A DNA stretch of 64,000 nt from Melampsora larici-populina 98AG31 (taxonomy: Eukaryota; Basidiomycota; Pucciniomycetes; Pucciniales; Melampsoraceae). The notes below the pieces were generated by a model. That model ran no database searches, was not told the DNA's origin, and saw only the letters and a list, made by a program, of their open reading frames with translations. Shown here piece after piece: positions 1 through 14,800 of the stretch. Both the position numbers and the translations under genes were made by a program. Within the stretch, counting starts at the first letter, position 1, and each line of letters opens with the position of its first letter. The stretch covers positions 165,280 through 229,279 of the forward strand of contig NW_006768832.1 of NCBI RefSeq assembly GCF_000204055.1, in the 5' to 3' direction.

Positions 1-846
1 TAAGTATGCTTCATTTGATTGCAATTTGTGACTTTCATCATTCTTGTTGATAAGTATGCCCTTGCTTGCCAATTGCCAATTCTCATCTTGCAACTCACAT
101 TTGATCTGTATATGCAGTATTCAAGCAACTAACATTTTGTTGCTTGTGATTCTTGGTAGTATAGGCCTTCTGATAGATCACTGTGTTAGTTTCATTCAAT
201 GTTGATGTTATCATGGTGCCTTTGATTGTATTATCTAGATTCTCTGGACAATATTTAATATGATGTATTCAGGTTTACTGCGGTTTGTTGCAATTGATAA
301 GGAATGAAAATCAACAATTATCATTCGAGTTGATGGCTACTAGGAAGAACATCATTGAGTGAATTTGGGAGACATAGATAATCAAGTATACTACATAAGT
401 GAATCTTTTGTGATACCTCATTGTCCCACTATAGCAGGAGAGCTTATAAGAAAGGCAGGCAAACACAAAGTATAAAATCAATACCAGAAACATGAAACAG
501 ACTTGAGTCTTATCAGAATATATATTCATTTCAGATTTCAGATTATTGTGGTTGTTAAAAGTTGTTGACAAAGATGATCATGCATATGCACTGTTTGGTC
601 AATAATTTTAACATTAGGGTGATTTTCTGGCCAACCTTGGGACCTGAACAAATTCATTCCAAGACAGGTCATAGAATGAGAGGTTGTATTTTCTGGTTAA
701 GAAAGGGGATCCATATACAGTAGTAGACTTCAATCATTGTGAGGCAAACCAAGGGATTGAGGTCTGAAGCCTTTTTGAAATCTTCAATGACCCAAGATCA
801 CTACTGGAAAAACACTATGAATGTATTTGGAGTCTTGGAATAGGAT
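1..846. other. AT-rich non-coding DNA
   Basis: No convincing gene is visible. Reading frames are short, lack splice-linked continuation and resemble no family I recognise. It is probably old repeat-derived spacer. Confidence 0.5.
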
Positions 847-986
847 CTGATGGTATGCACCACAGCACCAATAAACTAATAATTGAGACAAGGCTTTTCT
901 AAACAAAGACTCTGACCTGATGGTATGCACCACAGCACCAATAAGCTAACAATCAAGACAATGCTTTTCTAAACAAAGACTCTGAC
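847..986. repeat. Two-copy 70 bp tandem repeat
   Basis: Units 847-916 and 917-986 both begin CTGATGGTATGC and end AAAGACTCTGAC, with only a few substitutions between them. They are head to tail with no spacer. No coding potential is seen. Confidence 0.85.
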
Positions 987-1162
987 GTATAAGTTGGTAC
1001 AGATATTTGATTCTATAGTTAGTTTATAAGTTATTGGATTTACATAAGTGATCTCTGGATCTATAACAAAGAGAACAAATTTCCTATCAATCACAATAAA
1101 TAATATAATGATTAATCAATTCATCAAACATGAAATGAAAGAAACAATAGTAGTGAAATTAC

Positions 1163-1198
1163 TTACTTCTCTTCCCAAAGATGGGGGAAGAGAAGTAA
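1163..1198. repeat. Perfect 14 bp inverted repeat with 8 nt loop
   Basis: Arms TTACTTCTCTTCCC (1163-1176) and its exact reverse complement (1185-1198) could form a strong hairpin. No gene ends next to it, so a terminator role is not supported. It may be a remnant of a small inverted-repeat element. Confidence 0.7.
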
Positions 1199-1414
1199 TT
1201 TGAATTTAGAGTATCATGTATAAGTTATCAAACTTCTCAATCCACTGTGGTGGTTTATGATTAACTATTTTCATATTTCTTTCATTCTGAATTTTAATTT
1301 GATCCACAATGTCTTTCTCTTTGTCGATTGAATATTTCAACAAACACTCTTGTGTGGGCACATTGGTGTGTCACTATGAAACAGACATGGTGCAACTTAT
1401 TGACCAAGTCTGAA

Positions 1415-1484
1415 CACATGCAACTCCAATGTTTGAGTAATTCTTTCCTCACATGCAACTCCAATGTTTGAGTAACTCTTTCCT
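1415..1484. repeat. Two-copy 35 bp tandem repeat
   Basis: Units 1415-1449 and 1450-1484 share the core CACATGCAACTCCAATG and continue alike to CTCTTTCCT or TTCTTTCCT. They are adjacent without a spacer. Confidence 0.8.
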
Positions 1485-1949
1485 GATTCACAGGGTCCCT
1501 TCATCTTTGATTCCTTGAGCCTCTGCACATGCATCCTATGGACCCTCTGCCTTGCAAGCTTCAAACACAGACCTGGTGCCAGGGTGCAAGAAACGTCACT
1601 TACAATAAGATACCACCATCCCAGCCAATGATCCAAGGATTCCCAACAAACTGAAAGGTCTGCTGCCCTCAATGGCCTACCCACCCAACCATTCATATCC
1701 TAAGGTTTCTGGGGAATTAAAAGGTGAGCAATCTGCCCTTGCTGTGTGTTGAATGGAATATGTATGAAGCCAAAGTCAAGGAAGAAGGAAAGAAGACAGT
1801 TCTTTGATGTAAATCATGCAAGCTTTTAACCCTAAAATGAGATCTGGTTTCTCAAGAGAAACAATTGCAACACAAGAAGGAAGACCCAGAGTCATAAGTG
1901 ACAGTGTATGGTGACAACCCAGCTACCCCCAACTTTGATGAGTCTGATG

Positions 1950-2310
1950 TTCCAATTTGCTGCACTTCCAAGCATGCAGTCAAGATTTGCCAATGAGAAG
2001 CCTCTGATTCAGATGCTGAGTGAAGAAGCTGGCCTTAATTACCTGTTCCTCCCAAAGTCCTACTATGAACTCAACCCAATAGAGCTCTATTGGTTATTTG
2101 TCAAGCACCATTTTTTTCCTGGTTCCACATATGGACTTTAATTTTTTGACTGATAATAGTGTAAACCAAATATTACTGAATCAACAGGTTCCAATGCAGA
2201 ACTTTCAAGGAGTTCAAGGCTCTCTTGAAGCAGATACCCAAGCACTGTCCAGAATCAACCATTCAAAAGTGTTTTGAAAAGGTTGATTACCACATGGATC
2301 CACATGGGCA
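1950..2310 (+). pseudogene. Decayed DDE (IS630/Tc1-like) transposase fragment
   Basis: A + strand reading frame contains FLPKxYYELNPIELYW, which resembles the block carrying the last catalytic acidic residue (ELNPIE) of the IS630/Tc1-mariner-like DDE superfamily endonucleases common in basidiomycetes. A second block about 100 bp downstream, in another frame, reads CRTFKEFKALLKQIPKHCPE, which fits the usual C-terminal segment of the same proteins. The two blocks cannot be joined in phase by any GT..AG pair I can see. The upstream catalytic aspartates are missing or unrecognisable. I read it as a relic of an old DNA transposon rather than an active gene. The terminal repeats of the parent element were not found. 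Confidence 0.6.
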
Positions 2311-2319
2311 AGTTTCAGT

Positions 2320-5300
2320 TTTTTCTCAGCTAATTGCATCAACCTTTTCTGATATTTTGGTATCTCCAATAATCAATACAAGAATTTACTGGGATAAAAG
2401 CTGAAGAAATGCTCAAGGAATATTGCTCACATTGATGTATAGCACATAAGGCTGTACTGAATTGATTTGAACACTTGAAGGTTTTTTTCTATTATTTGTT
2501 TCTTGTTCTCATGTTGTTGATCTATTGTTTGATTTTATATACATGCAAGAACAATACAAGTTCAGGTTGTCCTGCAACTCACAAGTATTAATGAGAGGTG
2601 CTTATGTTGTTGGAGTACTTGAATGACTACTCAAGCAGATATGTGAGTACTTAAATACCTAGTTCAAGTACTTCAGTACACGAGCCAAGTAGGTAAGCAC
2701 TTAACACTAAGGTCCCTTGGGTACCTGGACCCAAAAGTCAAGGTATTGGAAATGAAAAATGAAAAAATGGCTGATGGAAATGACTTCAATTAGTCATCTC
2801 TGAGACAAACATCACATAGTAAGTATAGGAATGACTTATTACATGGTGTTTCTCAGTAGAAGTCATGTGTATAAATTTCTGCAGTACTTTGTGTGGAGCA
2901 GTCATGGTTGAGACTAAACTGGATCAACTGTACCTGGTAAATAAAGGGCAATGAAGATATTTCAACATGGTAATCCATAATACGGTAGATTCCAAGTCCT
3001 ACTGTTTCATGCCTGCAACCCTGTGCCAGCAACACAGTGGGCACAACAAGGGAATTTCCCGCTGTGTTGCTCTTTGACAGGTAGCATACTGGCTGCAAAC
3101 CGTGTTATGCTGTTCTGAGCACTGCAACATGAGATAGGTAAGCCAAGTTGTGTGCCGGCGCACCCGTTGCGCAATGCAACAGCGCCCAAGAGCTCCAGGA
3201 ACCAATGCTTTTGTGGACCACAACATTTATGTAGAATTTGAGCAATGGTGTGGCATGTAAATTCCGCAACATAACAGCAGCGCAGCACGCGACAGCTGCA
3301 TTGCTGGTCCAGGGTTGATTCCTGTGTGTACTTCAAATGAATGTCACACAATATGTCACCTTTGGGGCCATACACAACCATGGATATCTACCATTGAGGC
3401 ACACAATGCAAATGGTTTCATTTCCATAATATTGCTCTGCATTTCTGTAATATTCATAGCTTGTAATTGGTTTTTAAAGTCTATACACCTGAAACACTAT
3501 GGATTTCTACCTTGCCCAAGTCCATTTCTCCTTGCTAGGCCTTGGCAAGGGAGGAGCAAGGGACTGTATCAAGTTGCTATGAATGTGAACTCCAGTGAAG
3601 GGTATGTATTCCCAGAAAACAATACATACCATGTGCCTCAATAGGAGATCTCTGGGGACCTGGCCAGACTGGCTTACACATGATTGCATTATATCATATG
3701 CTATCACAAAGATTTGACACTGAGGTTGACATATCTTTCCTGTGAATGATTGTACAGTTAACCCAGGAAATACATACGTTATGGTGCCCAATGTTGCTAC
3801 ACATTCTGACCAATTCTGGCAAAAAAATAGACAAGTGTTGATGATTTCCTACGTACATGCAGTATGACCAGTCTTTGTGTTCAAAGAACATCTTAATCCC
3901 AGAAATGCCTGTGCCCAGTCCCCAGAATTTATACCTCATCACCTCAAACCTTGAGGGGTTTTCTCTAAATCCCTGCGCATAGATCATGCAATAAGTTAGA
4001 TGTGCCCCACAGTAGCTTAGTGGAACCCCACCCCTTGGCAAATTGGCTGACTATGCATGTATGCAGGTTTACTTCTGCACAGGTATGAGTATAAAGGTGC
4101 CCAACAAAGGCCTGTAGGCATTTAACCATGGTAGCATAGAAGAGGTAGCCCACACCTCAAGACAGACATAAATCAAGCCACCCACAGGTCACCCCAATCA
4201 TTGCACTTTGTATGTTCAGCAACAGCATCAATGAAGGGTAGCAAAGCCGTTATACCATATGGGAAGGTTTCAATGTCAACTTTGTGATGAGCTTGTACTC
4301 CTGGAAGCAATTCAGACAAGACATAGTCTTTTGTTCATTCCTTATGCAAAGTAGCTGGGTTTCATTATCCCCCAGTCGACCTATGTGATATGCCATGCTG
4401 CAGATACCTAATATATGGATAAATGACTTGACAATATGAAAAAAAACATTATTTATTATGATCATGGTTTGACACTGGCTTCAGAGGCATACAACTTCTT
4501 CAAGGAACCTTTCAGTTTAACTTTGTTTTGATCAAAAAAGATTTTCTGCTTTGATGTGTATCATCATTCCAGTCCACTCAATACATGAGACTAATTTTCA
4601 AAATCGGTCAGGGATTTTGCAAATATGTGGGCCATACACCCTTGGAATAGGACTTGACAAATCACTAAGGACTTTTTCAACTAAATGTACATTTTTTAGT
4701 TGCAGACCTGGGTATTACCTAGGGTTGCAGTGTGAATTAAGCCTCACACCAAGGCAATCATTTGTTGACTCATGTTCATTGTGAAGTCAGGATCATTATC
4801 TATACTTTGTGGTTGTAGGCAAAAGGATTGGTAGAAAGGTGTGACAACACTCGGCTGCAGTACAGATCAAATGGTTTGGCAACATATCTAACCATGCTGA
4901 TCCCTTGAGAAGATCTGATGAAAGCTGTGCCTGCACCATAAGATTGAAGATTGACTCAAAGAACAACAAAATAAACAATCTTGTCATGATCTCAATGGGT
5001 ACAGTCTGGTATGGTGTATGTATTTATGCAGATTTTGTACTATGATACACTTATTGCTCATTCTTTCCCTCATGGCACACATTAGCAGATGTGTGCCTGA
5101 AGACTTTCTTGTGGCATTGGAGGGCCAAGGAGAACCAAACCAAACTCTGAGCTTAATGACAGATTGGGAAATCTCAGGAAATATCTACGTCTGAGATCAA
5201 TCCAAAAGAACACCACAGGTTGATTTCTTTTTCAAGTCCCCAAACAAAGTCGACTTTCTTCACAGCGTTTGGAAGCTGCCTTAGGTCTTTGTCTTGAATT

Positions 5301-6344
5301 AATTCAAAGCACCAGAAGAAATCGTTAACATGCAATCATAGAAGAGATTTTCAACAACAAATTGAGTGGATCGAGCTGGAATGATCATGAGAGGTTTGCA
5401 AAGCAAAATTGTAGAGGTGATATCAATGACCATGATAGTGAGACTATGCTTCGGCGCTGCACATCCACAATCTCAGAATCAGCTCCTCGTCTTTAACCAG
5501 CTAGCCTTGACACTAAGCTTTTGGTCCATTCATGACCAGTGACCGACATCCCAAATGGACACATTCTGACAGCCTCAGCTCCAGGAATGCAGTATGATGT
5601 GCTCGTTTTGGCTGAACTCTTGTGCTCCTCAACATAGTCACAAGGTGAACCCGATGTCATTGTCAAAGACCGCTGACTGCTGAGCGATGAGTGGAAATAT
5701 TTGTTGATAGTACGTCACTTGGACTCGAGTTCGTTGAGCATCTTTGAGGTGGAGTACATCGAATGATAGAGAAAATTGACAGGGCATATTGTTAGCATTG
5801 AATCTTTGGCATTGCAAGTGAATCTGGGTGAAACTCAAAGTGGAAGAGGTCAATGGTGATCATAATGGTCATGGCAGTCTGAATTGGAAATCTTCTTTGC
5901 TGGTAGAGGATTATAATTTGAACCGATGACCAAATTAACATTTGATCAACTTATTCTTTGGACCAAAAAAGTGTGTTCCTGAATCGAAGTTAACGATGGA
6001 TTGATTTGGGTTAAGGTGTAACAATAAGTAGAATCAAGCAGGAGAAATTTGTTCTACAAAGAAACCATTCTTAGGCTTAGTTATGTATCCCAGTATGTAA
6101 GTAGGTATTAATACATACCATAAATGATACAAATTCAACTGCCCCTCTCCTCTCTCTCTCTTTACCACCACACGCAATTTCTCTCTATCTCTTTACTTTC
6201 TACTACACAGACACACACATACTCATCAACTGACCAAACCAGCAATCTCAATTTTGAATCTTCACCTTAAACAATCTCACAATCATCGCCTTCCCCAATC
6301 TCTTATAGTTTTTTACCCTTTTCATCCTCATCTTTCATTCTATC
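2320..6344. other. Long non-coding AT-rich spacer upstream of RHO1
   Basis: About 4 kb without a supportable gene. Scattered short frames on both strands have no recognisable family and no consistent splice joins. The last 200 bases, with a CT-rich run at about 6143-6200, are likely RHO1 promoter and 5' leader. The rest looks like decayed repeat DNA. Confidence 0.45.
6143..6344 (+). promoter_or_regulatory. CT-rich promoter/5' leader of RHO1
   Basis: A pyrimidine-rich tract (repeated CTCTCT) lies about 150-200 bp before the RHO1 ATG, a common arrangement in fungal housekeeping promoters. No clear TATA box is seen at the expected distance. The transcription start is not determined. Confidence 0.4.
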
Positions 6345-7377
<1,033 letters not shown>

Positions 7378-8820
7378 GTCGAGAGAGAATCGTTGGATGC
7401 CTGGTGCTAGCTTCTTCTTACTCATTTTCTCAGCCCTCTACCTCATCTTTTTATCCTTGTTTTTTTTCTAGCCGCTTTACACCTGTTGCTTTCCGTGTTG
7501 TGCTGTGTTACTTGACGGCGCTTCTGTAGCTGCGCATCCTGTGATGTGCGCTAAATTGAGGTTTATTGGTGGAACTAATTTTCAATTTGATGTCCAGTCG
7601 ATTTCTGTGTTCCTATCATGAGCTTGCGATGGGGTGTACTCTACATCGCCACATCATATGATTCAACATAACATTGGTTTCACACATTCATCACTTCTCT
7701 GTTCACTTGGTTTCTGCCCTCAATGTCTCGTAATGGTGCCTAAGTATATCTGTATTGTAGAGGCACACGCTGGTTCTCCAAGGACTCAATAATGCTCCGA
7801 CCTATGATGTGCGCTAAGTGCTTGATTTGGTCGACGGCATCTCAATCATGTTGCGGTACAATTCCTCCTCAATGCCTATGCTGTTCTTTTGAACTTGAAT
7901 TCACTACTCAAGATATGATGACGATCCCTTCCAAGATATGAAATAAAGTTGAGATATGAATTGGGGAGTGCGCTGGTGCTCATATTGCGTTTATTGGACC
8001 TCTCGAAGCACAGGCGAACTTTGCTGTGGAAAGAGTCTTCAGCTTGACAGGTTAAATCACACCACATAATCAAACCTTGGAGCTTCGAAAACTGAGCTCC
8101 TCACCGTTTCCACTGCTCCTTTGCATACAGTGTGCCATGTGAGAAAGCAAATCAATAATGTGATATGTGCTTTGTGGTGAAGATTAGGTGGTTGCGGCAT
8201 TGAAGTAACCTCCCTGAGGGAGCATGTGAGCCAGCCTCCGGGATGACAGCACAATCATGGACATGAATTTGCAGCTCATTCAATTTTGCTCAAAGAGGCA
8301 AATCTTGTAAGCTCATTTTATACCCCTGTGAAATTGATGGGAGGTAAAATGAATTCCACAATTGCTTTGGACTCAAAAAGGCCCAAGCACAACAATCCAC
8401 ACAAAATTAAGACACAAAAACAATTTCAAGATCCAGCAGGCCGGCTGAACTGGATTACATTTCGGCTATATGGGTTGCTTGTCCGATAATCAAGAGGTTG
8501 GGAGTCCCATTGATGTAATATGGTGAGCAGCATTGATAAAATGTAGCACGATTGAACCCTTCTCAGCAAACTTCACTTGCTTTGTTTGAAGAAGCATGAT
8601 GAAGTGCAAATGTGTTAGAAAGATATGCTTCTACGCGGTAGTCGAGACATGTTTATAGCGCGTTTCCGTTTACACACAGGATTTCACATGTGAAAACTTC
8701 GAATTACAAACTGGGATTGGCATTCCTGATCAGAATAGATGGAAGCTGAATGCATGCGACGGTTTTTGAAGAAAGAAAGCATTGGTCAACAAGGATCATC
8801 GAATTAAAAAGAAAAGAAAG
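7378..8820. other. Intergenic region RHO1-SCC2
   Basis: About 1.4 kb containing the RHO1 3' untranslated region and the SCC2 promoter. No coding sequence or RNA gene is recognised. Confidence 0.5.
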
Positions 8821-11800
8821 ATGGAATCAGTCAAGAGTACGACAATTGACCAAAACCATCAAAACTCAATCATATCAACGACTACAACACCAAGTACTTC
8901 AAACCATTTATCAGTTCAAGCTAACATCGCACAATCAGCTCATCAGGCTGTCAAACAATATCCAATCAATACTACTCTCCTCAAGTCAGATAGTGAGTTG
9001 GTTTTGATCAGAGTAGTCACAGTGTATTCAAAAGATACTAATCAACCATCCTTGTCACAGTCAACGATCTTCTTTCAAACTTGACCATCGATCACGATCT
9101 CTCTTTCGATTCAAAACAATATCTAAACTTATCACAAACTCATATAGAAAAATCTTTGCAAGTCTTGGAACATTCAATTGACCCTTCTAATACTATTGAC
9201 CCTCATCAGCATTCCTGGGCATTATCTCAACTTCAATTGGCGAACCATTTGATCAATCATCAAATTCGAGAAAATGCAAATCACCCATTGTGAGTCAATT
9301 CTCCTTGCAATCTTTATACATCTCTTACTTCCGTCAAATGTTAACGCGCACTTTATCACATCTGCTCAGAACTTTCAAAGACCCTCCTATAGCTCTTCCA
9401 ATCGGACATTCAATCCACCAAGAGGCCCATCTATCGAATCCTGAAACCCCTGCCCAATTTCACGCCGGTCTTCTGCACGTTCCTCTTGTCCAGTCTTCCC
9501 CCCACTCTGCAAGTATTGAGGATCCTCCTTCGACGCCATCTTTAAGAGATTTTTACGAGACCGCGATGGTCACTACCACTTCATTTGAGGCCTCCCCTCC
9601 ATCCGAGCCGACAACTGTCAAAACTTCTGCCTTACTCGACCCCAGCTCTCCTCTGACAAAACAATCGAGTTCTGCTCCCAACTCGCCTCGACCTGACCCC
9701 TTCGAGACCCCTCAGCCTGTAGTCAGATCTCAACTGAAGAGTGAATCACCGGATCCACTCGCACTTCCAACATCCAAATCATCTTCCTCCGTGTCCAAAA
9801 ATCGTAACAAAATCCCACCAGACCTTGATTCTACACCTCAGTTGAAGAGGCGCAAGATGGACAAATTCAATGCATATGTTGCCATATCACCTCACACTCA
9901 ACCTAGTCGGCCGAAACATTCATCAATCTTCCCCCTCAAAGCAGATGATAGCGATCTTGGAATCTTGCCCAAATCAACTCCAATCCCTGCGTCGGTGGTA
10001 CACAATATCAATTCACCGAGCCTCCCCAGTATGTCTGAGCATTTTTTTCCGCTCATCATGATAGCTTTGATTTATGATCAGGTGTCTTCTGGTTAGATCC
10101 TGCTGCTCGACTTGCCAGCGTGGTTGAAGATATATTGGAGGCAGATGACATGCGCGAAGGAACAAACTCGACGTGCGAATTTTTTGTTGTAAATGATGGC
10201 GATCCGATTCTCAACCCTAAGGTTCTGAGTAAGATGACGAAATTGATTGAGCACGGCAACGGAGATGGTCTGTTAGACATCAGCGGCGATGACATGAGCC
10301 GTCTGATGAAGCTCCTTGAAAAGGGTGTGAAGGCATTCGAAGAAATTCTTGTGGTTCCCAGTGAATTGAAAATCCTCAAATCTCCTCGTCCATCCTCGCT
10401 GAAGAGCTCTTCCAAGTCAAAGCGGGCCACTCCGTCGAAATCGTCCTCCAGGTCCTACACAAAAGGATCTGAATCTTTTGACATCAACGGTGCACCTCAT
10501 GATCCAGATTACGAAGCCAATCACCACACGCTTCCACCAAATCTTGTGGCGGAGAATCATGTCAAAATCATCCAGGAACGAATGATTGACATGTTTAACG
10601 CGCTCCACTCGGTCAACTTTATGCTATTACTCCTCACTTGCGAGCAAAAGTTGCCCAAGCGTTTCTATTCCGAAGAAATCATCTCAATGATTACACGAAG
10701 CCTGAAACATCAGCTACATACCGTCCTCTATCCTTTCATGCAGGCAGGCCAAATAAGTGCCATCGACGGTACGTTTTTCAATAGGCTGATCATGCATTTA
10801 TCTTGCATAAGTTTCCTTTGCTACTCAGATATTGAAGTTCTTTAGCTTTTGTAGCATACTCGACCCGTCTCGAACACGTCTTATCAAAGTCAAATGCCAC
10901 ACGTCAGGCTGTGTCTTCAATATTTTCAACCATCTCGACCTCCGTTCTCCCCAAGATCAATCTACTGGTGACCAATCTCGATCTGCCAGAATCGATCTTG
11001 AATCACCTCAACCACATCTGCATCAGCTCGTTTCTCTTCGAACCTCAAGCAGCCTTTTCCGCTTCAACTCGTTCAAGAAGCTCTTCCCAACACACCAAGC
11101 AATCTACTTATTCACACGGTGGCATAGCTGGGATGCGATTGGAGTGCTTGAACCTATTGCGTAACGTGAACTCACCTCACTTGCTCTCGAATTCTCGAGT
11201 TCATGCTGTCATTGAAGCTTTGCTGATCCTCATTCAAGCGCTGCAACTTTCTCGTCCACAGATCTCCTCAAAATATCCCGCGCAAACCGACGGGATTGTT
11301 GACGAAGTCTTGAGCTCAATAGTCAATGTCTCTGGTTCATTTGTCTCGTCCCCCATCATCGGAAGTGGGTCAGCCCGATATCAGTATGTCCATTCACGCC
11401 ACATTTACCCTAAATTCTTCTCACATCTCAGCTTACGGCCTATGCTGCAAGACTTTCACATGGAAAGTCTATACACAGCATCTCGGCTTTGTTGTTGCAT
11501 ATCATTCAATGCTCAGCACACGGCACTCGAGCCCGATTACGCTCAAAATTGCGTAATCTGCAGGATAATCCGGAAGAAAAAAAGGTCCTGGAAGCATTGT
11601 CAACCAACGATTCGAAAGAAGCTATCTATCGAGTGGTGAAAGATACAGTAGAGCCCGTATTCTCGACTGCTACTCAACTGGGTACGAAGATCATCAGATT
11701 CCTAAGTGAGAAGTGAGCAATCATCAGTGCCACCTCATAGTTTCCTCATCCTCACTCCCACAATCATGTTTTTCTACGCAGGTCTACGAAAAGTGGCAAA

Positions 11801-14800
11801 TCAAACAACGAGTCAAATTACCGGCTTGTATTCGATCAATTGGTGTCTGATTCAATCGATTTATTATATTTACCTGACTGGCCTGTTGCAGAGTTTCTAC
11901 TCGGTCTCTTTTGCAAAAAAATGGTGAGTGTTCTGGGCTTTGCTTGTCAAGATGTACGTTCGTCGTTGAGTTTTTTCGCGTTGGTAGGTAGACATCTGGG
12001 AAGAAACAAAGACAACGTCCGCCGATAGGAACGCCATCAAAGCTGTATTTATCGACCACATGGGACATATCGCTGCACGATTGTTTCGTCCCTATCCAAC
12101 AGGCGACACTGACGGCAAAGGAGAGCTTGCCCAGGGTGAACAGGCGCCTAAACTCTTCAAAGTGTGCTTTAATCTTTGACCATTTACCAAAAAAAACAAT
12201 AGACCGACATCTTGTTGATGGCTTTGCAATTTTTGAATACGGCTTATCTACACTTTCAGACGATGCTTAAAACTGGGGACCTCGCTAATCTTTCACAGTT
12301 TTTCCAATCACAAGCAAGCTTGATCTTGAAATTGGATGGTATGAATACTATGGAAGATGAAACAAATGTGAGTAAGATGTCTATTTGCATGTCTTACAGT
12401 TTAAATTAATTGGACCCGTATGTGTTTCAGAGTGCGTCGGATTTTCTCCAAGCGCAATGGTCGATGGAATTCATGAAGGCAATCAGATCGCTGAGATCTG
12501 AGCAGCAAATGGAAGATGCGCCTACTAGTATAGAATTGCTGGATTTTCTGAAAGAACAGCTTCATATCTTCTGTAGTCTAGAAACACGGCTCACACCCAA
12601 TTCAGCTGTCTCTCACCGTCTGTATGTGAGGAACTTAGTCGCGTCCTGTAAACTTACAATCACCGATTGCTTACTCGCCGTGCTTCACTGATCACAGAAA
12701 TCTGGACCCCGTTTGCGTCAATCCGGGATCACTTCTCGAATCCATGTCTCAGATACAGGGCCTAAAGTTGGTTCGCGATCTTTTACTTGATCGGATCATA
12801 CTTGCTTCTGCTACATCGGTAGTCACCTTTCGCAGCAAAGCTATCAAAGCTCTTGGACTAGTTGTTGCGCAAGATGAAACAATCTTCTACAGGGTCAGTA
12901 CAACTGAAAAACTGCTCTTTGTATATTCTAATGCTCTATTTTCCTACTTGCCAGAAATCCGTTCGCACTGCAATCGAGGAAAGGATGTTAGACAGCTCTC
13001 CCGCCGTGCGCGATGCGGTCATGGACTTAATTGGAAAATACGTGACAGTCCGACCCAACCTGGCTATCACATTCCTTCCTCAGATCGCAGTTCGGATTGC
13101 GGTCCGTCTTCCTTATCTTGTCTGATACGTGAAAAGATGGATCACTTCTCTGATTCACGGTTGGACGTTTACCGCTGTTCTGTTCCTCAACAGGACAAAG
13201 GCCTTTCTGTACGACGTAGGGTAGTGAAGCTACTCAAGTCTATATATCAACTCATAGGGGACGATCATGTCGATCTCAAGGTTGAAATCTCAAGGCGTCT
13301 CATGTCGAGAATGTATGATGAGGATGTGACATTGAAGGTATGTTTGAGTACTGTGAGGTATTAACCGAGTGGTCGTAGGTACCAAGAAGCTGACACTTCT
13401 CTTCTCGAAACAGGAGCTGGCTATGGATGGCTTAGGTGAACTCTGGTTCACTGGCGCATTCAATGTCCACACTGTGGGGACGATTATGATGCAGCTGACT
13501 GCTCATGATGGTGAATCGACAGTCTCACTAGAAGAGGCAATCAAGTTTGTAAGTGTGGTGTATCATGTCATCAAGCCGATGGATTGTTTAATTTTGAAGT
13601 CTCTTCAGATTCTTAGAGGATCCACTAAGATCGGGGCTAGTGTGCAGGATGAGATTCGAAGCTTCTGTCAAACGATCGTGGATCATCTGATTGACGAGAT
13701 GATGAACGGTGGTATGACGGCGAATGATCGATCGTTTGTGCGCATTATTCATTGCTTCAAGATGTCAACAGTTTCCGACCTTCTAATGTCACTTCTTGGC
13801 TGGGTTCAGAGCGAGGGTCACTGTATCAAAACCATTTACGCCATAGCTTCTGTTAGTCCGAGGATGCTTTCACCCAACAAAGCTATGATACTTTTACCGT
13901 ATCTCAAGGGCGCGACTTCAGTAAGCATCTCTCTCGTTATTTACTCACTTCCTCTGAATGAAAATTTTTGTTGACGTGATATCTTTTCCTTTCTTGCTTC
14001 TGTTTCCTACAAAGGCAGAGGAGCAGATGACAATCCAGTATCTTCTCAAACTTTTCAAGGCTTGTGTCATTGATACTCCCAAGTTATCAGATCAATTTTG
14101 CAATACCCTACAGGCCGCTTTGCTTCCTGCCTTGAACAAGCCGAATCTCAACGATGGCGTAATGGTTGGTCCGTCTCACTGTACAGTATTCAATATTTTT
14201 GATGAGGTTCCATCTACTGATCTCTTGACCTCGATGTCAGATTTTACAAGAGAGAGTTTCGTGTTTCTGCGCCGTTGTGGTCTATCAAACACACGATTTT
14301 TCGAAGTTGATCAAGGTTTTCAAAGCTTGCGAGCAAAGGCTGAGGGAGTGGGTGGTCAAACTGGACCAAAGCGGGACCACAAACATCAATCTCCAGCCGT
14401 TATTACTCTTGATGTACTTGGTCAGTATGTTGACTGCTTACGGGCAGTTGGATGAGCTAGCGGTTGAAAATGAAGGTCAGCTAGCTTCTTTCCCACTGAT
14501 ATAACTAACATCTTACACCCTTGCTGATATTGGTCAAATTCGATTTATATTCCACTTCTAGATATTCGAAACGAAATAAAAGGAGTTGGAGTAGTGAGTA
14601 TCAATGTTTTCGATCCTCTTTACACATCTTGCTTACCTATCGCGAATCCAGCTGCCACTACACGTACATGTCTATCAATGCTTTGTGCGAATCTTTCACA
14701 TGCCGAGAACAGAATCCATCCGTCATATCACCGTCAACTGCCTTGGTCAGAGCATACGTTTGACTTGTTTGTACTGTCCTGATGTACCAATGCCGTGGAT

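Noticed and set aside
3315..3644. 109-codon plus-strand frame
   Set aside because: Composition is not protein-like, no family is recognised, and several equally long frames overlap it on the minus strand.
8750..9007. Separate small ORF at the start of SCC2
   Set aside because: It overlaps exon 1 in another frame, shows no splice continuation and has no recognisable domain.
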